Origin: UA16 sp002292325
GTDB lineage: Bacteria; Bacteroidota; Bacteroidia; Flavobacteriales_D; Sanyastnellaceae
NCBI GenBank assembly: GCA_943788645.1
Contig: CALSRC010000012.1
Span: 1-64,000 of the forward strand
Length of the DNA stretch: 64,000 nt
Direction: 5' to 3'
In this document: positions 52,689 through 62,208 of the stretch, one piece after another
Position numbering within the stretch: the first letter of the stretch is position 1
Layout: each line of letters opens with the position of its first letter
Notes under the pieces: model-generated
The model's database searches: none
What the model was told of the DNA's origin: nothing
The model's input: the letters and a program-made list of their open reading frames with translations, nothing else
Made by a program: the position numbers and the translations under genes

Positions 52689-53261
52689 ATGAAATTCATA
52701 AAACCTTTCTACCGACTGCTCAGCTTTTCAACGGTCAAACCTTCTGTCCGATTGTTCCTCGGATTCTTCGCTGTCATGTGGTTAACATCCTGCGGGACTT
52801 CGAAGCAGTTGCCTGAAATGAACAGTACTCAGCAGCTGACAGACTGCACAAGGGTGCCGTTTCATTCCATTTCCGCAACCCAACAAGATGCCCTTCCCGG
52901 CGTGGAATCGAATCTGCGAAAGCAGCGAACGTACCGCTTGGAGATGGGGATTCCGGCAGAGGAGGGCGATGGTTGGTTGAATGTTCTGGAATCCATCAAT
53001 CAATGGGAATTGTGGGTCGATTCGGTTGCGGTGCCGTTGCGTTTTCAACCCATGCAAGCCGACATGAGCATTGCGTTCAGTGGCCTTCGCATGTTCTACA
53101 CCACGTCCAGTGAAGGAAGCATGCAATTGCCCGTCGAAAATTATGATCGGCATGGAACGGCTTTGAACGGAACGGCTCGATTGGTCGGGTACAGCGGGAC
53201 AGCATGTTACGCACACGCATTGGACACGCTGGTAGCTTTGCCGCTCATTGTTGCGCCTTGA
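52689..53261 (+). CDS. Lipoprotein of unknown function
   Basis: 190 residues from the ATG at 52689. The signal LFLGFFAVMWLTSCGTSKQ has a lipobox with Cys at ~35. The mature part is an acidic, strand-rich domain (YRLEMGIPAEEGDGWLNVLE, DMSIAFSGLRMFYTTSSEG) with no recognised motif. An ORF extended upstream to 52599 would lack a sensible signal. It is followed four bases later by another small exported protein gene. Confidence 0.6.
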   Translation: MKFIKPFYRLLSFSTVKPSVRLFLGFFAVMWLTSCGTSKQLPEMNSTQQLTDCTRVPFHSISATQQDALPGVESNLRKQRTYRLEMGIPAEEGDGWLNVLESINQWELWVDSVAVPLRFQPMQADMSIAFSGLRMFYTTSSEGSMQLPVENYDRHGTALNGTARLVGYSGTACYAHALDTLVALPLIVAP

Positions 53262-53264
53262 ACC

Positions 53265-53714
53265 ATGCGTTTCATCCAAACATACCGCCGCGGGTATTGT
53301 CTTCGCGCATTTCTCGTGTGCATGGCTTCATGGATGTTGTTGCCTCCATTGTCATCGCAACAATTGATGCGTGAGGTGGGTCGTCATCGGGTGGAATTGG
53401 AAGGGGAAACGATGCGGCCTGGTCGTGCTTTCCGAGTTGTAAATCCAGAGTGTCCGCTGGCGGGCCCTCATTTTGCCAAGGCTCGCAAGATGCGCACTTG
53501 GAACGCTGCCTTTTCGCTATTTGGGGTTACAGAGGTCGTTGTCGGCGTTTTAGCCATTGAACAAGATCGGTTGGCCTTTGGCATTGCCAATGCCGCAGTA
53601 GGTGGCATCATTGAGGGAGTCCTTTCGAATCGGAACGATCAAATACAGAAGGAAGTGGAGGAGGGGGCGAGGGCCTTCAATCAATGCCACTTCATGCGCT
53701 GGAAAACGAATTAA
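53265..53714 (+). CDS. Small membrane/exported protein of unknown function
   Basis: 149 residues. Signal-like start (AFLVCMASWMLLPPLSSQ), then QLMREVGRHRVELEGETMRP, a hydrophobic segment AAFSLFGVTEVVVGVLAI and a Gly/Ala-rich stretch FGIANAAVGGIIEGVLS. No family recognised. It closes the co-directional run that began with the dapF fusion. Confidence 0.55.
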   Translation: MRFIQTYRRGYCLRAFLVCMASWMLLPPLSSQQLMREVGRHRVELEGETMRPGRAFRVVNPECPLAGPHFAKARKMRTWNAAFSLFGVTEVVVGVLAIEQDRLAFGIANAAVGGIIEGVLSNRNDQIQKEVEEGARAFNQCHFMRWKTN

Positions 53715-53909
53715 GTTGGAACAAGAGATTGCAGAGGGCACCAGTGGACACCAGTGGACGGTGTGTGCTGAATCACAACTTTAGACTGGTCGATTCCAGA
53801 CTTTTTATGCAGATCAAAAAACACATCGACGCTAGGGTATTTGAGGAATTTGGAAGTCCCTGTGTTGAGGGTGGAGGATGTGCCTTCAATTTTTGTTTAG
53901 CTTGGCCCC

Positions 53910-54236
53910 ATGGAATATTTAATTGACGGGTTCAGGAAATACGCTGACTTTGAAGGTAGAGCTACAAGATCACAGTTCTGGGGGTTTCAAGTAAGCGCTT
54001 TGGTCCTATCTGTTGTGATGAGCCAACTTGATATTCAGAGCAATTCATGGTCTGAAGAATATGGAATAGGTTTTTGGAGTGCCGCTCTGGCAGCAGCTTC
54101 CATAGTTCCTTCAATCGCAATACTTGTAAGGAGACTGAATGACATCGGAAAGAGTGGATGGATGGCCTTACTTTTGCTTTTGCCTGTAGTTGGTTGGATT
54201 TGGGTGGGTATTTTGTTGTTTCAGCCCAGCAAGTGA
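53910..54236 (+). CDS. DUF805 membrane protein
   Basis: 108 residues with three membrane segments. DUF805 features are FRKYADFEGRATRSQFWGFQ at the N-terminus, ILVRRLNDIGKSGWMALLLL, and a final helix VVGWIWVGILLFQPSK. Function of the family is unknown. About 195 bases without a clear gene separate it from the previous operon, and the surroundings look more A+T-rich than average. Confidence 0.85.
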   Translation: MEYLIDGFRKYADFEGRATRSQFWGFQVSALVLSVVMSQLDIQSNSWSEEYGIGFWSAALAAASIVPSIAILVRRLNDIGKSGWMALLLLLPVVGWIWVGILLFQPSK

Positions 54237-54247
54237 CAGACTGAGCT

Positions 54248-54505
54248 ATGATCGAATTAGGCGAAGCCTGTTCGAGTCGCTCTAATTCATCTACGATACC
54301 TCTTTGTCGATGGTTAGCTGTCTCAGCATTTCACTTGTTTTTAACGCAGTCAATTATGCCCTGGGATAATACATATATCTCAGCGAAAAGACTGGCAGCA
54401 GAAAACAGATTTCTACAACCCCCGGGGGTCGTACTCTACCTGAATTTACTGGAGGATTTTGGCTTCTATTCGATCAATAAGACTGACAGTAGAACTGGTA
54501 GTTAA
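54248..54505 (+). CDS. Doubtful ORF after DUF805; otherwise gene-free stretch 54237-54643
   Basis: An 85-codon ATG frame begins 12 bases after DUF805 (MIELGEACSSRSNSSTIPLC). It has no signal, motif or repeat, and its composition is unremarkable. If it is not a gene, the ~400 bases up to the tRNA-Ala promoter contain nothing I can identify. Confidence 0.2.
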   Translation: MIELGEACSSRSNSSTIPLCRWLAVSAFHLFLTQSIMPWDNTYISAKRLAAENRFLQPPGVVLYLNLLEDFGFYSINKTDSRTGS

Positions 54506-54643
54506 AGGGGTGTTTTGGCTAGATTTGAGGTCATTATTAACCTCGTTAGTGATTTTCAGATGAGACTCTTGAAATGTTGTTAGTAGCTTTCGTTTATCGA
54601 ACCGAAATACTCTGAAATGGCACGCAGTCAATGGATTGAAGCC

Positions 54644-54675
54644 TTTGGCTCATCGCCTAATTCAGCGTATCTTTG
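54644..54675 (+). promoter_or_regulatory. Bacteroidota promoter of tRNA-Ala
   Basis: TTTG at 54644-54647, a 20-base spacer and TATCTTTG at 54668-54675 match both promoter boxes exactly, 25 bases before the tRNA. Confidence 0.75.
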
Positions 54676-54699
54676 GGCGTGCTTCGAAGGAAGCGGAGA

Positions 54700-54777
<78 letters not shown>

Positions 54778-54788
54778 AAGACTCAAAG

Positions 54789-54818
54789 ACGGCGTTCCTC
54801 AAGGGGCGCCGTTTTTTC
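54789..54818 (+). terminator. Intrinsic terminator after tRNA-Ala
   Basis: Stem ACGGCG (54789-54794) with CGCCGT (54807-54812) and a six-T tail. The ~215 bases from here to 55034 hold no gene; they contain short A-run hairpins such as GGTCAAAAAAGACC. Confidence 0.75.
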
Positions 54819-55034
54819 ATGGCGGGCAGGGGAATAGAAGATGGGGTAATTCCTACTATCTCCACAGCAGGAGGCATTTTTGCTACGCGGAAAGATTTGT
54901 CGAAAAAACGATTTTATGGAGCTTTCGTCTGCTTTTTGATCAATTTTGGTCGAAAAAAGCGATAAAACGGTCAAAAAAGACCATTTTGATTCAGGTGCAT
55001 TTCCTGTTCATGGGGATCCATACGTTGGACTATC

Positions 55035-55784
55035 CTAACGCCCTTCTACATGCAAGACGCGCGAGTAACGCTTTAAGCTGCGCAGGGTGATGAAGATGAG
55101 AAAGGTGACTGCGAGTGTGTATTGCCAAAAGGGCACCAGCGCGGTATCCCAAGTTCCAGTGCTGTGCACCCAGGTTTTGCCTGCTGAAATCAATGCCAAG
55201 CTTACAAAAACTGCGAAAAACCCGTTGTATTCACGTTTCAATACGTTGCGCATTGAAAACGACACATCCGGCGTCTGCCACTTGAGGTTCCGGGGCCAAA
55301 ACGAGGGTACATCCACCGACCAATCCAAATAAGCCTGACCGAATTTACCTCGCAAGAATGATTCTTCTGCGAACATGATTCGCTCGTAGTACAGCCAGTA
55401 AATGAGGCTGCACACTACCACGAACCAGATGTTTCCGACGTAAATCATGATGCCTAGCCACATGAAATAATTTCCGAGGTAAAGTGGATGCCGAACCAAG
55501 CTGTACATGCCCTTGGTGTTGAGGACTTCAGCGATTTGACCGTCCGTGGTGTTGCGCCCCGATGTCCCTCGCGGTGTGTATCCAATGGTCAATGCCCGTA
55601 TGATTTGACCCAGCATCGAAACAGCGATGCACGACCAAGTTGCCGTTGCATTAAACACGTGAAATAGCGGATCCCATTCAAGGGCAATGACAGCGGCCAT
55701 GAATACGTATAAAACCAATGGAAAGAATGACCGGCCTTTGAATAGCCAGTTTCCTGTTCGTTCGAATTCTTCAATCATTGCCAT
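55035..55784 (-). CDS. Isoprenylcysteine/phospholipid methyltransferase-like membrane protein
   Basis: 249 residues from the ATG at 55782-55784. About six membrane segments. The PEMT/ICMT fold signature appears as GMYSLVRHPLYLGNYFMWLG, with a later WLYYERIMFAEESFLRGKFG in which the Glu pair binds S-adenosylmethionine. Substrate is unknown in bacteria; lipid or thiol methylation is possible. A further in-frame upstream extension to 55844 would nearly touch the collagen-like gene. It lies 60 bases downstream of that gene on the same strand. Confidence 0.75.
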   Translation of the reverse strand: MAMIEEFERTGNWLFKGRSFFPLVLYVFMAAVIALEWDPLFHVFNATATWSCIAVSMLGQIIRALTIGYTPRGTSGRNTTDGQIAEVLNTKGMYSLVRHPLYLGNYFMWLGIMIYVGNIWFVVVCSLIYWLYYERIMFAEESFLRGKFGQAYLDWSVDVPSFWPRNLKWQTPDVSFSMRNVLKREYNGFFAVFVSLALISAGKTWVHSTGTWDTALVPFWQYTLAVTFLIFITLRSLKRYSRVLHVEGR

Positions 55785-55844
55785 GTGCGGAACCAGTCTA
55801 AGGGTGATTTGGGCCGCAAGATAGCCAGCGATTCCGGAATGCAA

Positions 55845-57194
55845 TCAGTACCGAATGATGACTCGGGATCCGGTGTCTTCGTCGATCGTTTCTGTATTGA
55901 GAATCGTCATCCAAGGAGCACTGAGGCTCAGTTGTCCATTTGGGCCGGGATCACCGTTGAAACACCCATCGCCTTGACATCCAATGCATGCCCCCGTTCC
56001 ACCTCCTCCGCCATTGATCTCGGCGATGACCTCTCCATTCAATAAAAGCTGGGTTGTTCCGGCAGCGTCTCCTATGCTTGCTGGTCCACAGTTCCAATCG
56101 TTCCATCCATTGAACCCAGGAGTACACGTAATGAGCTCACCAGAGTCTCCTCCTTGGTCTGCGGGCACCAATTCGACGATATCACCGGATGCTAGGTTGT
56201 AAACCATGCTCATCACCTTCAATGCTCGTCCTCCCTGGCCCCCCGCAGCATTGCAAAGGTTGCATGAACTTGCGCCGCTGGTTTGGCCACAAATGTCGCC
56301 TCCGGCTCCGCCCGATGCCCCCCAGACCTCGATTGAGAGAACAGAAATGGCATCGGTTACTGAAAACAACGTGCCGTCGGTCTGCGAGTCAAACACGCCG
56401 TGCACCGAAGGAGCGAATGATCCTCCTCCGGAAAGCGCTGCCAAGAACTCCTCTTCTGTGCCAACATTTCCGAGCTCAAGCCAAATTTCATAGGCACTCA
56501 GACCGTCGTCACCGTCTTCTCCAGCGGGTCCTGTTTCTCCAGCGGGTCCTGCTTCTCCAGCGGGTCCTGCTTCTCCAGCGGGTCCTGTTTCTCCAGCAGG
56601 TCCTGCTTCTCCAGCGGGTCCTGTTTCTCCAGCGGGTCCTGCTTCTCCAGCGGGTCCTGCTTCTCCAGCGGGTCCTGCTTCTCCAGCGGGACCTGCTTCT
56701 CCTGCGGGTCCTGTTTCTCCGGCGGGTCCTGCAGGACCAATTGATCCATCCTCACCAGTCAGGCTCGTTAAAAAGGCCGCCAGATCTCCGTTGTTGCCAG
56801 CTTCCAACCAAAGTTCAAAAGCGCTCAATCCATCTGAACCGTCAAGACCATCAGCACCACCAATAAATACTGAATTGTAAACCGATGAATCCGGCAAGAG
56901 GAGATACAATGTATCGTTGCTCAAGAGGAGCCATTGCAATTCATTTGTAACGTCAATGTCTTCGTCAAGCAATTCCAGCAGATCCGGAGTAAAGGCTTCA
57001 CCGAACAACGGTAAGAAATTAATTAGATCTTCAAAGTTGATCAAGCCGTTGCAATCTACATCTGGGTTGTATGGAAGATTGGAACACGGGTATACTTCAT
57101 CTACCTGGGCCAAGGCCACATTGGAAACTAAACTCAGGAGCATAACGCTCAGAACGACAAAGGGGGAGAATACTTTATTCAAAAGAATGGTCAT
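55845..57194 (-). CDS. Secreted collagen-like surface protein
   Basis: 449 residues from the ATG at 57192-57194, with signal peptide (VLSVMLLSLVSNVALAQ). A dockerin-like motif sits near the N-terminus (DVDCNGLINFEDLINFLPLF). Two copies of a trimerisation-like motif, GLSAFELWLEAGNNGDLAAF and GLSAYEIWLELGNVGTEEEF, flank a Gly-X-Y collagen stretch of about a dozen GPAGEA/GPAGET hexapeptides. The C-terminal ~170 residues are Gly-rich (WGASGGAGGDICG, INGGGGGTGACIGCQGDG), like glycine-rich outer domains of fibre proteins. No T9SS signal is evident. Probably a trimeric surface fibre. Confidence 0.8.
   Translation of the reverse strand: MTILLNKVFSPFVVLSVMLLSLVSNVALAQVDEVYPCSNLPYNPDVDCNGLINFEDLINFLPLFGEAFTPDLLELLDEDIDVTNELQWLLLSNDTLYLLLPDSSVYNSVFIGGADGLDGSDGLSAFELWLEAGNNGDLAAFLTSLTGEDGSIGPAGPAGETGPAGEAGPAGEAGPAGEAGPAGEAGPAGETGPAGEAGPAGETGPAGEAGPAGEAGPAGETGPAGEDGDDGLSAYEIWLELGNVGTEEEFLAALSGGGSFAPSVHGVFDSQTDGTLFSVTDAISVLSIEVWGASGGAGGDICGQTSGASSCNLCNAAGGQGGRALKVMSMVYNLASGDIVELVPADQGGDSGELITCTPGFNGWNDWNCGPASIGDAAGTTQLLLNGEVIAEINGGGGGTGACIGCQGDGCFNGDPGPNGQLSLSAPWMTILNTETIDEDTGSRVIIRY
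56518..56740 (-). repeat. 18-bp tandem repeats coding for collagen triplets
   Basis: About twelve near-identical 18-bp units read on the minus strand as GGACCCGCTGGAGAA(A/G)C(A/G)-type sequence, coding GPAGE[A/T]. The uniformity makes copy number prone to change by slippage. Confidence 0.9.
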
Positions 57195-57254
57195 TAAGCC
57201 TAGATACACGCAAAGGCAAGATAAGACTTTTTGGGGTGATTAATGCGTTTATTT

Positions 57255-57277
57255 GCTTATTTGGACAAAAAATAAGC
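57255..57277 (-). terminator. Hairpin downstream of the DUF3089 gene
   Basis: Perfect 8-bp inverted repeat GCTTATTT (57255-57262) and AAATAAGC (57270-57277) begins five bases after the stop of the 57282-58310 gene. It has no clear U-run, so termination is uncertain. Confidence 0.35.
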
Positions 57278-57281
57278 GGAT

Positions 57282-58310
57282 TCATCGATGATTCTCAGCA
57301 CGAATGCGAGCGTTCTTATTGATGTTGATCCAAAACAGGTTGATGTCACCGACATGCCAATTATCGCGCTGAAGCCATCGACCAAATCTGACCTGTGGTT
57401 GATCGATTTGCAAAACTCCCTGCTGAATGGATGCACGAATGCTTTGTGGAAAGGCAAATCGCATTTGAGACAAAACGACCCCTTCATGATCGTTCAACGC
57501 GCTGCTACCAGGTCTGACGGTCCATGTGATGGGATGCACGCACATGGGCTGCGAAGGTTTATTTGCGAGCCATGGCGGAAAATATCCTGATCCATAGGAC
57601 ATCCAAGAACAAACACATCCCGATTGTTCAGGAGCCTCGCAAAAGGGAATATGATCAAAGTCACTTGCATACCAATCAAAACCTGGACCATAGGCTGTTA
57701 TCAGCTGTTCTTGGAGTGGCTTCCCATCGAAGAATTCTTGAAGGAGCCAGCGTAAATGCCAACTTCCCTGACTATGTCCCGCCAAAATGATATCCCGTCC
57801 ATGATTCCAATGTTCGAGGTAATGCACAAATGCTGAGCGCACATCTTCATACGCCAATTCCAATGCGGCCCAACTTGTGCTGTCTTGCCATGTGAAGACT
57901 CCAATGTGGGCTTGCCGATACCTTGGAGCGTACATCCGCCCTCCAATGTTGAAAGCGCTTGCTTGGGCTCGCATGGGCGCATCCTCTGTGTCGCGATTGA
58001 CTTGGTCGTTGTCCAGGTGCGCATTCCAATGGTCTCCTCTGAAGTACATGGTGGGATGTACAAAAAAAACATCGACATCGATGGAATCCCATTGCGCAGG
58101 TGACGCAGTTGAAGGAATTTTTTTGGGGAGCTCGTCCGATGCGTCTGACCTCGAGGGCAATGAAAACCAGGCGTCTGCATTTTCGTAGCGGGGCATCTCA
58201 CCGGTGTCCCACGTGAGTTGAAGTGGGCTTTGTAGTGCACCGCAGCCAGCCAGCAAAATGACCGTTGCAGGAAGGAACAAGAGGTGTCGCAAGCGATTGG
58301 TTGATGTCAT
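57282..58310 (-). CDS. DUF3089 alpha/beta-hydrolase lipoprotein
   Basis: 342 residues. Lipoprotein signal LLFLPATVILLAGCGALQ, Cys at ~23. The DUF3089 hallmark DVDVFFVHPTMYFRGDHWNA opens the domain, and the nucleophile elbow ILAGHSQGSWHLRWLL is near residue 178. The family is a predicted esterase/lipase-like hydrolase with unknown substrate, here exposed to the periplasm or outer membrane. Divergent from the M36-like protease at 58395. Confidence 0.8.
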   Translation of the reverse strand: MTSTNRLRHLLFLPATVILLAGCGALQSPLQLTWDTGEMPRYENADAWFSLPSRSDASDELPKKIPSTASPAQWDSIDVDVFFVHPTMYFRGDHWNAHLDNDQVNRDTEDAPMRAQASAFNIGGRMYAPRYRQAHIGVFTWQDSTSWAALELAYEDVRSAFVHYLEHWNHGRDIILAGHSQGSWHLRWLLQEFFDGKPLQEQLITAYGPGFDWYASDFDHIPFCEAPEQSGCVCSWMSYGSGYFPPWLANKPSQPMCVHPITWTVRPGSSALNDHEGVVLSQMRFAFPQSIRASIQQGVLQIDQPQVRFGRWLQRDNWHVGDINLFWININKNARIRAENHR

Positions 58311-58394
58311 GATTGTGTCACTTTAGACCATTAAATATGCAGAGTTTGAAACAAACCTCATTTCCGTGCTAAATTACCCCTCTAACACCTCAGG

Positions 58395-61300
58395 ATGAAA
58401 TACTCGATTTCACTTTTTGCTTGCCTCGTTGTGGTTTGTTCCACGTGGGCTCAATCTCCTTCAACGTATCAAATAGATCTTGCTGTAGATCCACTGGAAG
58501 TCAGGATGCAAGCGTTAAATGATGCCCCTAGCGAAGCGCAGCAGCTCGCTTTGAGGGAGCAATCAGGCTGGAATGAATGGGCCATTGTCCACCCTCGATG
58601 GCGCACTATCATGGGGTCGGCAACGGGGTTGCCACACCGGGCTTTTGGACCTGCCATTTACGTGCCAGGGTCCGATGTCGCAAGTCGTGCGCAACATTTC
58701 GTGGACATTGATTTGGCTGGTTTTGGGATCGGTTTCGAAGGCGACTGGACGGTAGAATCGAAGACCGGCCAGCATGATTGGGCATTTGCTCAGCAGACAT
58801 TCAACGGCATCCCGGTTGAAGGCGGGAAAATTGTGACCAAGTGGTGGGAAGGTCAGCTCATCATGTGGGGAGCAGATTGGTATGGAGCCGTGCCTGAATT
58901 ACCGGAATCACCATTAACTGAGTTGGCTCAAATGGAAGCAGCTACGGATGGCGTGGAATTTGACGAATGGTTTGGAGTAGAAATGAGCGATCAGGCATGG
59001 GTCCCTTCGCTGGGGGAAGGGGATGATCTGGATTGGCATTTGGTTCAAAAATGGATGGTGTCCGGTCGAGATGGCTCAATACCAAGGCGCTACGAAACCG
59101 CGGTGGACGTGAACACTGGAGAAATTCTTTGGCGACAAAATCGCGTCGTTCACATTGACGGCAAATGGAGTGTTCCTGCTGCCGATGGCAAACCTGAAAG
59201 AGCTGTATTGCGCATGGGGCTGGACCGACCGGCTGATGCGATGGTAATCAGCGGAGCTATTTCATCTCAAGTGAACGAAATGTATCCTTATCAGGCTGAT
59301 GTCACACTTCCTATGCCCGCCTTGGCATTGCCCATATCAGGCGGTGCGGTGTACACGGATGATGAAGGAGGATTCATAAGTGATGCAGCGGGGCCTCAGT
59401 TGGTGTCTGTGGAGCTAGAAGGTCGCTGGAGTACAGTACTCACTAACGGAAGCACGCCTTCACTGGATGTGCAGTTTGAGGATGGCTACAACAATCTGGA
59501 TCTTTCGGATTTGGGCAACATCAAGGAGCGATCGGCTTACCGTTCAGTTTCTTTGATTCACGATCACATGAAAGGGTTCATGCCGGACTTCACAGATTTG
59601 GACTGGTCGATCCCGACCAACATTGATGTCGCTGGAGAATGCAATGCATTTTACGATGGACAGAGTGTAAATTTTTACGATGCAGGCGGAGGGTGCAATG
59701 CAACATCTCTGATCGCTGATGTTGTTTGGCACGAATACGGGCATGGCATCAATGATTATTTCTATGGAAGCCTCGGTTACAACTTTAGCAACGGAGCCAT
59801 GAACGAAGGCTATGCGGACTTATGGGCGATGAGCCTCGGAAATATCGCAGAGATTGGCAAGGGGTTTTACACGGACAACGAAGACGGCATTCGAGCGTAT
59901 GATCAGGAACCAAAAGTGTACCCGCAAGACCTAGTGGGAGAAGTTCATGCAGACGGCGAAATCATCTGTGGAGCATGGTACGACACACATTTGCTGATGG
60001 GAGGGGATTGGATGCAGACGATGTCACTCTTCATCGATGCATATCCCGGATTGCAAGCTACAGCGCCCAATGGGAGTGAGGGGCAAGCGTTTACGGATGT
60101 GTTGATTGATGTTTTGCAAGCCGACGATGACGACGGCGATTTGTCCAACGGTACACCCAATGATCTAGCCATTGTTGAAGGCTTCGACATCCATGGTATT
60201 TCGGTCTTTAGTTATGCCGAAATTGACCACAGCCCGAACGAATTCTCACCTGCAGAAACGAGCATTGTGATTGAAGCAGAGACCTTCATTGTTTTCCCTT
60301 ACAACCTGTACTTTGACGCGGTCAATCTCTGGTACAAGACAGAGGCAGGGGGAGAATGGACGCAAATGGTCATGGACAATCCCAATGGAAACGCAGTGTT
60401 CACTGCTGAAATCCCCGCTCAACCTGCGGGTTCTGTGATTGCTTATTACATGGGCATTACGGATGATTTTGGTGGCTTGTCGGCCGTGAATCCTGTTGCG
60501 GCAGCCAACGAAAGCTATCCCAACTTGCCTCATTACCTGCTGGTGGGTGTAGAGCCTGTTTTGATCAACGACTCGGATGAATACTCTGACTTTGGAAACT
60601 GGACGACCGGATTGCCCGGTCAAGACAATGCCACGACAGGAATCTGGGAAGAAGCTATTCCGGTAGGTTCATACGCGGAAGCCAATGAGCCCAGTTCAGT
60701 TGTTGCCCCAACGCAGGACCACACGGTGGGCTTTGCGGGATATGCATTTGTGACGGGACTCAATCCCGGAGTCAATGACGGCATCGGTGTGAACGATGTG
60801 GACGCAGGTAAAACTACGCTGTTGTCACCGGTGATTGATTTGACGCAATATGACAACCCGGTTATGACGTACTGGAGATGGTATGTGAATGCTCCTGCAT
60901 CAGGTGCAAACCCCGCTTCTGATTGGTGGCAGGTGGAGGTGTCCAATGACGGCGGATCGACTTGGCAATATTTGGAAAACACATTGCAACAAGATGTATC
61001 GTGGAGGAGAAACGCGTTCAAAGTGGCCGATGTAATCGAACCTACGGATGCGTTTCAAATGCGCTTTATTGCTTCGGATAGCACGACGCTAGGAGAATAC
61101 TTGGACGGTGGTTCTTTGATTGAAGCTGCGGTGGATGATATCATTTTGTATGATCTTTCAAGTGGTCAATCTGTCCAAGACGTGGTGAAGTCTTCCGTGC
61201 AAGGATATCCTAATCCAGCGCAGGACTTCGTTGAGCTGCAAGGATGGATGGCCGGTGCAACACTTCAGGTATTCCATGCGACGACTGGACAATTGGTTCA

Positions 61301-61427
61301 TCAATGCCGAGCGCGTCAGGGATCTACTCGGATCGATGTGTCGAACTGGTCGGCGGGTATTTACCAAGTCGTTGGCGCGGATGCGGCAGGCAATCGTGCC
61401 CAGTGGACCGTTGAGGTGGTCGACTAA
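58395..61427 (+). CDS. Secreted M36-like (fungalysin) metalloprotease with T9SS signal
   Basis: 1010 residues with signal peptide (YSISLFACLVVVCSTWAQ). An FTP-type propeptide region (~80-250; DWAFAQQTFNGIPVEGGKIV) precedes a catalytic domain with zinc motif VWHEYGHGINDYFYG and a Glu ligand in MNEGYADLWAMSLG. A jelly-roll region follows with WWQVEVSNDGGSTWQY, and the C-terminus is a T9SS type A signal starting GYPNPAQDFVELQG and ending AQWTVEVVD. Secreted or surface-bound proteolysis of protein is the likely role. The last ~26 bases before the convergent batE gene hold no terminator I can see. Confidence 0.9.
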   Translation: MKYSISLFACLVVVCSTWAQSPSTYQIDLAVDPLEVRMQALNDAPSEAQQLALREQSGWNEWAIVHPRWRTIMGSATGLPHRAFGPAIYVPGSDVASRAQHFVDIDLAGFGIGFEGDWTVESKTGQHDWAFAQQTFNGIPVEGGKIVTKWWEGQLIMWGADWYGAVPELPESPLTELAQMEAATDGVEFDEWFGVEMSDQAWVPSLGEGDDLDWHLVQKWMVSGRDGSIPRRYETAVDVNTGEILWRQNRVVHIDGKWSVPAADGKPERAVLRMGLDRPADAMVISGAISSQVNEMYPYQADVTLPMPALALPISGGAVYTDDEGGFISDAAGPQLVSVELEGRWSTVLTNGSTPSLDVQFEDGYNNLDLSDLGNIKERSAYRSVSLIHDHMKGFMPDFTDLDWSIPTNIDVAGECNAFYDGQSVNFYDAGGGCNATSLIADVVWHEYGHGINDYFYGSLGYNFSNGAMNEGYADLWAMSLGNIAEIGKGFYTDNEDGIRAYDQEPKVYPQDLVGEVHADGEIICGAWYDTHLLMGGDWMQTMSLFIDAYPGLQATAPNGSEGQAFTDVLIDVLQADDDDGDLSNGTPNDLAIVEGFDIHGISVFSYAEIDHSPNEFSPAETSIVIEAETFIVFPYNLYFDAVNLWYKTEAGGEWTQMVMDNPNGNAVFTAEIPAQPAGSVIAYYMGITDDFGGLSAVNPVAAANESYPNLPHYLLVGVEPVLINDSDEYSDFGNWTTGLPGQDNATTGIWEEAIPVGSYAEANEPSSVVAPTQDHTVGFAGYAFVTGLNPGVNDGIGVNDVDAGKTTLLSPVIDLTQYDNPVMTYWRWYVNAPASGANPASDWWQVEVSNDGGSTWQYLENTLQQDVSWRRNAFKVADVIEPTDAFQMRFIASDSTTLGEYLDGGSLIEAAVDDIILYDLSSGQSVQDVVKSSVQGYPNPAQDFVELQGWMAGATLQVFHATTGQLVHQCRARQGSTRIDVSNWSAGIYQVVGADAAGNRAQWTVEVVD

Positions 61428-61452
61428 GCGGCGGGTCCGACGGATTATGAGG

Positions 61453-62208
61453 TCAGATTTCCGCGAGATCTTCCGCCAAAATCCAGCCTGTGTTGCCGTT
61501 GGCTAGCTGGATTTTCCAATGTGCCTCGGACCGCTGAAGTACAATGACTTTGGTGCCTTCGTGCAGCATGAAAAGGGTCATGCTCGAGGCACCGGGCTCG
61601 TTGCGTACGGAGGATTCTGTGGCCATAACAATGGCTGACTTGCTCGTGTCAATGCGCTGAGACGTCGAGAACACCAAAACGACTGCCAATGCACCTGTGA
61701 CCAGAAGCACGGCAGCACTGGTGCCAAGGATTCTTCTGTTCTCTAGTCGGACGGACCAGATTCTCCAAGCGAGCGCAACGAAACCAAGCGTCCAAGCCAA
61801 AACCATGATGCGCATCCACAACCGAAACCGTCCGGGTGCGATAACACGGTCCCAAATGTCCAGAATTCCATTGGAGGGAAGGGATTCAATCCGATCCTTT
61901 ATTTGGGCGTTTGCAAGAGTCAAATTCGTTTTAAGATCCGAATTTCCAGGTGACAACAGAGCCGCTCGTTCGTAGTGTAAAATCGCGGGTCCCCAAGCTT
62001 GCGTTTTGAAATAGGCGTTGCCTAGGTTGTATTCGCTATCGAAGTGCATGTGTTCCGTTAGGATTTTTTCATAGCCTTCGATGGCAGCGTCATAGTTGCC
62101 CTCTTGATAGGCCACATTGGCTGTGTCAAAAAGAAGTTGGACATCCTCTTGCGCGGCAACAAGGGAGTAAAACAACCCCGTCAGTACGATCCAAATTATC
62201 CGCTTCAT
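61453..62208 (-). CDS. batE: BatE: TPR-SH3 protein of the Bacteroides aerotolerance operon
   Basis: 251 residues from the ATG at 62206-62208. Signal (IIWIVLTGLFYSLVAAQ), TPR repeats (~25-105; YQEGNYDAAIEGYEKILTEH, NLGNAYFKTQAWGPAILHYE), two membrane helices (~130-195) and a C-terminal SH3-like domain (SSVRNEPGASSMTLFMLHEG, ANGNTGWILAEDLAEI). This order is typical of BatE. Its ATG overlaps the batD stop (ATGA at 62205-62208). Confidence 0.85.
   Translation of the reverse strand: MKRIIWIVLTGLFYSLVAAQEDVQLLFDTANVAYQEGNYDAAIEGYEKILTEHMHFDSEYNLGNAYFKTQAWGPAILHYERAALLSPGNSDLKTNLTLANAQIKDRIESLPSNGILDIWDRVIAPGRFRLWMRIMVLAWTLGFVALAWRIWSVRLENRRILGTSAAVLLVTGALAVVLVFSTSQRIDTSKSAIVMATESSVRNEPGASSMTLFMLHEGTKVIVLQRSEAHWKIQLANGNTGWILAEDLAEI

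Noticed and set aside
53684..53926. 80-residue ORF before DUF805
   Set aside because: It overlaps the previous gene's end and the DUF805 start in another frame and has no signal or motif.
56189..56866. Plus-strand ORF with LLQRVL repeats opposite the collagen-like gene
   Set aside because: It is an antisense reading of the 18-bp collagen repeats; the minus strand has signal peptide and known domain pattern.
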